DNA from: Miscanthus floridulus
Taxonomy: Eukaryota; Streptophyta; Magnoliopsida; Poales; Poaceae
Length of the DNA stretch: 64,000 nucleotides
Direction of reading: 5' to 3'
Assembly (NCBI RefSeq): GCF_019320115.1
Contig: NC_089591.1
Span: 60,635,907 to 60,699,906, forward strand
Shown here: piece after piece, positions 56,936 through 64,000 of the stretch
Position numbering within the stretch: the first letter of the stretch is position 1
Layout: each line of letters opens with the position of its first letter
The notes under the pieces: model-generated
Databases searched by the model: none
Told to the model about the DNA's origin: nothing
Seen by the model: the letters and a program-made list of their open reading frames with translations, nothing else
Made by a program: the position numbers and the translations under genes

Positions 56936-57123
56936 TTGCAACTTATTGGTATGAATATCCTATTAATCCTGTTAAGCCCTGGGCCAGGATGTTACAATGG
57001 CAATGAAGTTGTTGGAGCCAGTGGTCTAGGTGATCTGGCCGATGGTGAACGTGAGGCCATTCGGCGTAGCCATGGAACCGGGGATGATGACCATCTTGTT
57101 CGTCTGGGGAGCAGTACGCACAC

Positions 57124-57142
57124 CCCCTACCTGGCGCGCCAC
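57124..57142 (-). other. Primer-binding site of the Tat element
   Basis: Minus strand GTGGCGCGCCAGGTAGGGG, next to the LTR end TTGATA at 57143. It is the standard primer-binding site sequence of grass Tat-type elements. Confidence 0.85.
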
Positions 57143-57612
57143 TATCAATAAAATATGGTCAACAGTCTACCTAGGGGTATGCTCAAGGTAGTAGATTATC
57201 TGCAGACAGGTGCGCTAGCTACGAACGAGATGGTGATGCAAGACAAACATGAGGTTTTATCCAGGTTCGGCCGCCGGGAGGGCGTAATACCTACGTCCTA
57301 TGTCTGATTGTATTGCTGTATGTAAATGAGATGATTTTCGAGAGGGATCCCCTACCCGCCTTATATAGTCTAGGGGGTAGGGTTATAGATATGGAAACTA
57401 ATCCTAACCAGTTACAATTGCCATAGGTGGCCGGATAAGGATTCCTATTCTAACTGACCAGGATCTTGCTTGATCTCCAAGTCTGCCTTGATTCCTTGCG
57501 TGGGACTCTAAGTAGATCGGCTAGGCCACGTGTCATCTTCTAGTGGGCCAAACCCCCTGGTCCAAGCTGGCCCAAACCTAGCCGTAAGGGTATAGGGGTT
57601 AATACCCCCATA
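57143..57612 (-). repeat. 5' LTR of the Tat element
   Basis: 470 bases, partner of 43115-43585. Its ends have changed (TATCAAT for TGTCAAC, CCCCCATA for CCCCCACA). Confidence 0.9.
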
Positions 57613-57617
57613 ATGGG

Positions 57618-57850
57618 TTCCTATCTATTTATAGATGAACCTGAGGTCTAGTCGTAGGAGCACCAATGCTGGGATGGGTCATGGTCTTGGTGAAGATCAA
57701 GGCAAAAACTGGTCGTGGCGATGATAATGGCAATGTCAATGGGGAGAGGCACGAGTCCCCACTCTTGGGTCCTCCTCCTCCACCACCACCACCGATGACC
57801 CATGCAGAGATGATGGCTGAGATGTTGGCTGCTTGTCGCGAGTCGGCCCG
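57618..57850 (+). pseudogene. Chromovirus-like gag N-terminus (Tekay-like element)
   Basis: Frame around 57666 has a basic part (KIKAKTGRGDD), a Pro-rich run (PPPPPPPPMTHAEMMAEM) and LAACRESARV, the N-terminal wording of chromovirus-type gag. It is cut at 57850 by the next LTR. The same element's 5' LTR is 38729-42604 and its leader 42630-43109; the Tat insertion separates them. Confidence 0.55.
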
Positions 57851-58984
57851 TGTAACACCTCTGGTGTTATGAGCTCACTTAGCACCTAGATTAAGGCCTA
57901 AGAGAAATTATCAAGGCAAGTTTCTTGGATGTTAGAGTTAAGACTCGCATAAAGGTGTTAATGAAAATCCCGACAATGAAATAGACAGGTCAGTTTTAAT
58001 CGTTTGGCACGAAAAATAATTTTTGTAAACAAAATGAAATATAACTTTTATTTAGTACTTAAATAAAAATTTGAAGTGCAAGTTAGTAGATGAGAATGCA
58101 GCTTTTGTTTTAGTGAGTGGAAGTTGTTCAATAGTATATCAGATAGCTCAGAAATCAAATCCGAAATTTAAACAAGACCTTTCGTGAATCGGCAGGAAGT
58201 TGAAATTATAGTTAGGATGCTATTTTTGAATATTTATATTATGCAAAATAGTTAAAGGGTGCTTAAGTATTTTGCTACTATGGGTTAGTATGCAGTATGG
58301 GCTAGGTCATGATATACGTGTTAGTTGAAATCGACAAGGTTTAGACCTTTTAAAAATTAAGGCAAAAGCGTTGGTGGATGTTAGTTCTAAACTAAAATCT
58401 ATAGTTTTCTAAGTATGGAAAGGTAGTAGACAATGTGATCTTGGCATTTGATTTCTAACAAAAAATGTTTAGACACTAGCTGCATGTTTTGGTATTGTTC
58501 ATTGCCTCTAAGTGAGCACTTGAGAATGGTATAGGTCGTAGTGGTGTTGGGTGTTATGTTGCTCTCTTAAAAATTGCTCGAACTTTGTGAGAACACGCTA
58601 CAGTCAGGCTGTTGGCGCTCCATTCATGAACCGGTTTTTAGTGTGATGAGCTCCTATTGGCATCCTTATAACTCCCTCTCTAGTTGCTCTCAGGTTTTTG
58701 AGGTTGCTCCGTTTGATAGCTAGCATGGTTGACTTTAGGATAGGAGAATTAGTTGAACCACAATCGTGATCATTAGTAGTTTTCACATTGCTTTAAAATT
58801 CATGCACATCGCTGATAGCAACAGCTCTACTAGAATTCGTGGTCACCGCATGCACGACAAGGTTGGCACCAAGCTCAAGCGTGGCTAGGTTGTTGCTGCC
58901 GGCCAGCTTGCACTGTCCAGTCAATGCCGCATGGCGTCCCTAGCTTTGCGTTGGTCGCTCTCGGCTGGTCATGACCAGGCTCCT
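57851..58984 (+). mobile_element. Second Tekay-like LTR, interrupted
   Basis: Starts TGTAACACCTCTGGTGTTAT, like the LTR at 38729 but diverged, with a shared AT-rich then GC-rich order. It is cut at 58985 by a copia element. The remainder is outside the window. Confidence 0.55.
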
Positions 58985-60797
58985 TGAAAGCTCTAGTTTG
59001 GTTTTGGTGAATTGATGAAACCCTAAGTGCAAACCTAGTTTATCAAAGTAATTATGAGATATGTGGCACTACTCCAAGTGATGAAGAAACTATGAAGATC
59101 ATGATGATGGTGATGCCATGGTGATGATCAAGCGCTTGGACTTGAAAAGAAGAAAGAGAAAAACAAAAGGCTCAAGGCAAAGGTATAAATGATAGGAGCT
59201 ATTTTGTTTTGGTGATCAAGACACTTAGAGAGTGTGATCACATTTCGGTTCGATAGCCGTACTATTAAGAGGGGTGAAACTCGTATCGAAATGCAGTTTA
59301 TCAAAGTGCCACTAGATGCTCTAACTCATTGCATATGCATTTAGGATCTAGTGGAGTGCTAACACCCTTGAAAATATTTGTGAAAATATGCTAACACATG
59401 TGCACAAGGTGATACACTTGGTGGTTGGCACATTTGAGCAAGGGTTAGAAACTTCATCGGCGCTCTATATAGAAAAGACAGAGGTCATTGTAAGTGATCG
59501 GATGTTGGTCTCGGTTGGACCAACGTGTCCAGTCAGTGGCAGCAGAGGGCGCACAGTTTCGGTCTCATGACCGAATGCTGGCACGAAAACTGACTGGACG
59601 CTCAAGGCTTGAGTTCGGTCAGTCTGGCATGTGATGACGTAGAGTGATCGGACGCTGGGTGTGTCCGGTCGAGCATGACCAGACGCATCTGGTCATGATT
59701 TCTCGCTTCTAGATGCTTACTGGAAATGACCGGACGCTGAGGTCCAGCGTTCGGTCACTTCATAGCAGCACGTCTGGTCATCACTTGACCGCTGGGATCA
59801 GGTGCTTAGTATTTGAAGAGAGGGGACACGTGGTGTGCATCGCACAACCGGACGCTGAGGTCCAGCGTCTGGTCAATCTGACCAGCGCATCCGGTCACCC
59901 CGTGTTGTGCCTAGTGAAGGGGTACAACATCTCTATTTCATGGGGGCTTCTATTTAAGCCCCATGGCTGGCTCAAGCTCACTCTCTTGGCCATTTTGCAT
60001 TGACATAGTAAACTTGTGAGCTTAGCCAAAGCCCTCCCACTCATCTCCATCATAGATTCATTATCTTTGTGAGATTGGGAGAGAATCCAAGTGCATTGCT
60101 TGAGTGTTTGCATCTAGAGGCACTTGGTGTTCATGTTTCGCTATGGGATTCACTTGTTACTCTTGGTGGTTACCGCCACCTAGGTGGCTTGGAGCAGCAA
60201 GGATCATTGAGCGGAGAGCCAAAAGGTACTCTAGTGGATTGCTCATGGCTTATGTGATCCTCATCTTGTGTTGGTTGTGCAGCACCCTATTGAGGGTTTG
60301 GCGTGTGATACCAATTAGCGCGTAAACCTCCAAGTGAGTGAATCACCACAATGAGGATTAGCTTGCCGGCAAGCAAGTGAACCTCGGTAAAAAATCATTG
60401 TGTTCATCATTTGATTCCAAGGTGATTGGTCTTCATTGGTATTCGTTCTTGTGATTGATTGGTTCACTCCTTGACACGGCGGTATAAACATCTTGCTCAC
60501 TCTCTTTATATTACCACAAACTAGTTATCAAGCTCTTTAGTGTAGCTAGTTGTGAGAGCTTGTTAGTTTGGTTAGTGTGGCTCTTTAGTTAGCCTTTGAG
60601 AGCACACTAACTTAGTATAGTGACATAGCTATTGTGTGGATAGAAACTATACAAACTAGAATTGTGGTAGATGGCTTGCAATTTTAGTAGGCTAGCGCAA
60701 CACTTGCTTCGCCTCATAATTGTCTAACTGGTTTGTTAAGTGTTGTTATAGAATTTTTAATAGGCTATTCACCCCCTTTAGCCATTAGGACCTTTCA
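58985..60797 (+). repeat. Copia 5' LTR, 1813 bp
   Basis: TGAAAGCTCTAG to GGACCTTTCA. It has the same (T)GACCGGACGC / GCGTCCGGTC cluster at about 59490-59900 and TCTATTTAAGCCCC at about 59949 as the LTR at 16148. Confidence 0.9.
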
Positions 60798-60799
60798 AG

Positions 60800-60812
60800 T
60801 GGTATCAGAGCC
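60800..60812 (+). other. Copia primer-binding site (tRNA-iMet)
   Basis: TGGTATCAGAGCC two bases after the LTR end. Exact match to the plant initiator Met tRNA end. Confidence 0.92.
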
Positions 60813-60854
60813 AAGGTCACCATGATTTGAGGCTTAACAACCTTTGGTGTAAAA
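60813..60854 (+). other. Short copia leader
   Basis: Between the primer-binding site and the gag frame; nothing else seen. Confidence 0.6.
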
Positions 60855-62910
60855 ATAGCTCAAATCAACAACACCAAGAAGCCACCCCAATTTGATGGCT
60901 CAAATTATCCCTATTGGAAAGCTAAGATGACAACTTATATTAAGTCAATCAATAGAAAGGTTTGGAAGGTGGTAGAGACAAAAATTGAGATTGAAGATGA
61001 AGAGGCTCCCACCGCCGCCGAAGAAATGCTACTCCAAAATAATGACATTGCTCTTAGTGCCATCCATGATGCTTTGGATGAGAGAACCTTTGAGCAAATC
61101 AAGAACATTGAGAGAGCTCATGAGGCATGGAAGAAATTAGAGGAATCATTTGAGGGCACTCAATCCATGAAGGATGCAAAGGCATACATTCTCAAAGAGA
61201 AGTTTGCAAGCTTCAAGATGAAGGAGGATGAGAGTGTGCCAGAGATATTCCATAGGCTTCAAGTACTTGTCAATGATCTCAAAGCACTTGGAGAAGAGGT
61301 GAAGGACAAGAACTTCTCCCACAAGTTCTTGAGATGTTTGCCTTCAAGATTTGGCATTGTGAGGAGTGGTTTGGACACCATGACATCAAACCAAGTGTTG
61401 GGAGATATAATGCCCGATGATACATATAGAGATGATGATGAGAAGGAAGAAAAGAAGGAGAAGAAAGATGAGAAGAAGGATGAGAAGAAGAAGAGTGTGG
61501 CATTCAAGGCCACATCATCCAAGGGCAAGGCAAAGCAAGAAACACTAAGTGAAGATGATGGTTCATGGGATGATGATGATGATGAGAAGATGGCTCTCTT
61601 TGTCAAGAAATTTGGTAAGTTCATGATAAAGAAAGGGTACCATGCTAGAAGAAATAAATCTTCATCTAAGAACAAGGAAGAGTCAAGAAGGTGCTTCAAA
61701 TGTGGAAGCAAAGATTTTCTTATTACTCAATGTCCATACAATAACAACAATGATGATGACAACAAGAAGAACAAGAAGAAGGACAAGAAGGAAAAGAAAG
61801 AGAAGAAGGACAAGATGACCTTCAAGAAGAAGAAGGGTGCTTCATATGTGGTCACTTGGGATAGTGATGCTTCCTCAAGTGATGATGATGATAGTGATGA
61901 TGACAAGACCACCAAGAAGAAGGCACTTGCAAGCATTGCAATCAATGAGAAGCCTTCTCTCTTCGACACTCCATCATGCTTCATGGCTAAGGCCACTAAG
62001 GTATAAATTTGTGATGATGGAAGTGATGAGGAACATGAAAATGAAAATGAAAGTGATAGTGATAGTGATGATGATGAACCTACTAAGGATGAACTATTTG
62101 ACATGCTAGAAGATGCTAAAGAACACTTTGACATCAAAGAGAAAGAAATGCAAAAGCTTGCGTAAGGAACTAAAAGCCCTTCAGCAAGCCTTTAATGAAC
62201 TCAATGCATCTCATGAGAGGCTAGAGGAAGCCCATGAGAAGCTTGGCAAGGTTCACAAAAAGCTTGAAAAGGCTCATTCCTCTTTGCTTGAAGAGCAAAA
62301 TAAAAAGAAGCATATTGAAACTTGCAATGTAGGCTTAACTTGTGATATAATTGATGAATCATTATCTATGCCTATCATTGTTGCTCCCGCTAACCCTTCT
62401 TGTTGTACTTCTATTTCCACCGCATCTAGTAGTGATGGTCTCACTTGTGATGCCTCACTAATGGTTGCGAATGAGAACCTCAAGAAGGAGGTCAATAAGC
62501 TCACTCACACCTTGGCTAAGGCCTATGGTGGTGAGGACCACTTGCTTATGTGCTTGGGTAGCCAAAGAGCTTCTCTCTACAAAGAGGGATTGGGCTATAT
62601 CCCTAAGAAAGGTAAGGCGGCCTTTGCTCCTCACAAGACTAGTTTTGTGAAGAACAATGGTCGGTTTTGCACTAGTTGCAATCAAGTTGGTCATAAAGAG
62701 CATGAGTGCAAGAACAAGAGCAAAAATACTAATGTATTCTCAATTAAGATTAATTCTTTCTATGTGCTTACTAAGGGTACAAATGGTGTGAAGTCTAAGT
62801 TCATTGGTAAACCATGGATGGGCTCAAAGAAGAAAGCCATTTGGGTACCAAAGAGCTTAGTGACTAACCTTCAAGGACCCAAGCAAGTTTGGGTACCTAA
62901 AAGGAATTGA
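60855..62910 (+). pseudogene. Copia gag (Sirevirus type)
   Basis: Reads AQINNTKKPPQFDGSNYPYW from 60858; the expected ATG is ATA (60855-60857). The gag core (EDEEAPTAAEEMLLQNNDIALSAI, AHEAWKKLEESFEGT, KFASFKMKEDESVPEIFHRL) is continuous up to TAA at 62004-62006. Then an acidic part, a frame change near 62145, and a coiled coil (ELNASHERLEEAHEKLGK...). Zinc knuckles: first CFKCGSKDFLITQCP has Phe instead of His (about 61690); second CTSCNQVGHKEHEC is intact (about 62670). Stop TGA at 62908-62910. The gag would coat element RNA. Confidence 0.88.
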
Positions 62911-62920
62911 TCTTCTTTTG

Positions 62921-64000
62921 TAGGTCAATTACAAAGCCGGAGGAAGGCATTGTGTTCTTGATAGTGGGTGCACTCAACACATGACCGGTGATGCAAGAAT
63001 GTTCAACTCAATCAACACCAATGGCAATGATGGTTATGATAGTATCAGATTTGGTGACAATGGCAAAGGCAAGGTCAAAGGGCTTGGTAAGATTGCAATA
63101 TCCAATGACATGAGCATTTCCAATGTGTTGCTAGTAGAGAGTTTGAACTTCAATTTGCTATCCATGGCTTAATTATGTGATCTTAGATTCAAATGTATAT
63201 TTAGGGGTAGATGATATAGAGATCATAAGTGTAGATGGCTCTAACTTGATCTTCAAAGGTTTTAGATATGAGAATCTATACTTGGTTGATTTCAATGCTA
63301 CTGAAGCAAGATTATCTACATGTTTGTTCACTAAGTCTAGCATGGGATGGTTATGGCATAGAAGGCTTGGTCATGTTGGAATGAAACAATTGAATAGATT
63401 GGTTAAGCATAACTTGGTTAGAGGCTTGAAAGATGTTGTGTCCGAGAAGGATAAGCTTTGTAGCTCTTGTCAAGCCAGCAAATAAGTTGGAAACACCCAT
63501 CCTAAGAAAAGTATGATGAGCACTAGTAAAGCATTTGAGTTATTGCATAAGGATTTATTTGGACCAACACAATACACTAGCATTGGTGGTAACAAATATG
63601 GCTTTGTGATAGTGGATGATTACACTAGATATACATGAGTATTCTTTCTAGTGGACAAAAGTGATGTGTTTGCAACATTTAAATCATTTGTCAAGCACAT
63701 TCACAATGAATTTGAAACAACCATCAAGAAAGTTAGAAGTGACAATGATAGTGAGTTCAAGAACACTAGAATTGATGAGTTGTGTGATGAATTTGGAATT
63801 AGACATCAATTCTCGGCCTAAGTACACTCCACAATCAAATGGCCTTGTTGAGAGGAAGAATAGAACACTTATTGATATGGCAAGGTCTATGCTTAGTGAG
63901 TACAATGTAAGTCAATCTTTTTGGGCCGAAGCTATCAACATGACTTGCTATTGTAGCAACAGCCTCTATTATCACCCATTGAAAGAAAAGACGCCATATG
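62921..64000 (+). pseudogene. Copia pol: protease, GAG-pre-integrase, integrase (partial)
   Basis: Protease motif VLDSGCTQHMTG at about 62956. After TAA at 63170 (Gln expected) and a frame change, the GAG-pre-integrase region FTKSSMGWLWHRRLGHVGMKQLNRL is present, with CSSCQ. Then the integrase core: first Asp in KDLFGPT (63550), second in VRSDNDSEF (about 63740), Glu in NGLVERKNR (about 63845). Further stops or frame changes at about 63483, 63636 and 63820. It continues past the window end. Confidence 0.88.

Larger units (their letters stand above)
56251..57001 (-). mobile_element. Cassandra TRIM, complete copy
   Basis: Element 56256-56996 (741 bases), target duplication ATGGC at 56251-56255 and 56997-57001, perfect. 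LTRs 56256-56520 (265 bases) and 56724-56996 (273), differing by an 8-base deletion and a few changes. PBS 56708-56720 reads TGGTATCAGAGCC on the minus strand (tRNA-iMet). The polypurine tract is 56521-56536. No protein coding, as usual for TRIMs. Each LTR carries a 5S rRNA-like stretch. I recognise the family as Cassandra (TRIM with 5S-derived LTR). Confidence 0.95.
55331..57094 (-). pseudogene. Tat element gag, N-terminal part, split by Cassandra copy A
   Basis: Start MVIIPGSMATPNGLTFTIGQIT at 57094 (or the internal ATG at 57073). After the Cassandra insertion (56256-56996) it continues MTMEEA, TTASPASATALTTLDLAPAKP, NTDLLDSIDRVSTKLAETLAL, then a poly-Ser region (MVWIEEYQEGSVHIVQEGSSSSS) and an acidic region. 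Many frame changes and stops. The N-terminal portion is less conserved than the capsid and its exact frame path is my reading. Confidence 0.6.
43110..57617 (-). mobile_element. Tat-type Ty3/gypsy element, 14.5 kb, with two Cassandra TRIMs inside
   Basis: LTRs 43115-43585 and 57143-57612 (471 and 470 bases), perfect target duplication ATGGG at 43110-43114 and 57613-57617. Orientation minus: PBS at 57124-57142 then gag, protease, RT, RNase H, integrase (ending 49059), then a 5.5-kb 3' spacer with an antisense gene, tandem repeats and the 3' LTR. Two TRIM insertions (52849-53497, 56256-56996) add about 1.4 kb. Several stops make it inactive. Tat lineage is inferred from the antisense 3'-spacer gene and gag wording. 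Confidence 0.9.
58985..64000 (+). mobile_element. Sirevirus-like copia element, 5' part
   Basis: 5' LTR 58985-60797, primer-binding site, gag, and pol up to the integrase at the window end. Same family and strand as the remnant at 13758-18130. It is decayed: start codon changed, several frameshifts and stops. The inserted target is the second Tekay-like LTR. Confidence 0.9.

Overview
This is nuclear DNA from a grass. The probable host is an Andropogoneae species (sorghum, sugarcane or Miscanthus type), but that placement is an inference from retroelement families and protein similarity I recognise, not from a search. The window holds one host gene at about 21.7-34.3 kb: a DEAD-box RNA helicase of the DHH1/DDX6 group (plant RH6/RH8/RH12), read on the + strand in nine coding exons. 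Nearly everything else is transposable elements, many nested in one another and most broken.

Layout. 1-10.6 kb: remnants of two Ty3/gypsy elements (gag, protease, antisense 3'-spacer ORFs, one long LTR). 10.7-13.6 kb: an LTR, a minus-strand PF04195-type ('putative gypsy type transposon') ORF and another LTR. 13.6-20.1 kb: a degenerate minus-strand LINE-ORF1-like gene split by a Sirevirus-like copia remnant (13758-18130) with a near-identical 5-bp target duplication. 20.2-21.7 kb: a hAT-type MITE with a perfect 8-bp duplication and a second MITE just upstream of the helicase. 22.0-34.3 kb: the helicase. Its introns hold SINE pieces, a Stowaway MITE, a small TIR element and a 2.4-kb deleted copia element. 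That copia element lies in the intron that splits the four codons of the DEAD box. An extra base in exon 8 predicts loss of the last 31 residues, so this copy is probably defective unless the base is a sequence error.

35.1-64 kb is a nest. (i) A minus-strand gypsy element with LTR 35095-36058 carries an antisense PF04195-type gene. (ii) It is cut by a chromovirus-like (Tekay/Del-type) element starting at 38729 with a very long LTR. (iii) Into the leader of that element went a 14.5-kb minus-strand Tat-type gypsy element (43115-57612) with two LTRs, PBS, gag, pol, an antisense spliced gene and a perfect target duplication ATGGC-like in length (5 bp, ATGGG). (iv) Inside it are two Cassandra TRIM elements, whose LTRs carry a 5S rRNA-like segment. 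(v) The gag of the Tekay-like element is cut at 57851 by a second Tekay-like LTR. (vi) That LTR is cut at 58985 by the 5' part of another Sirevirus-like copia element that runs off the window.

The recurring theme is that gypsy elements here carry, between pol and the 3' LTR, a spliced gene on the strand opposite to gag-pol. I see five such antisense genes of at least two kinds, all decayed. Statements about families come from memory of motifs; no search was run.
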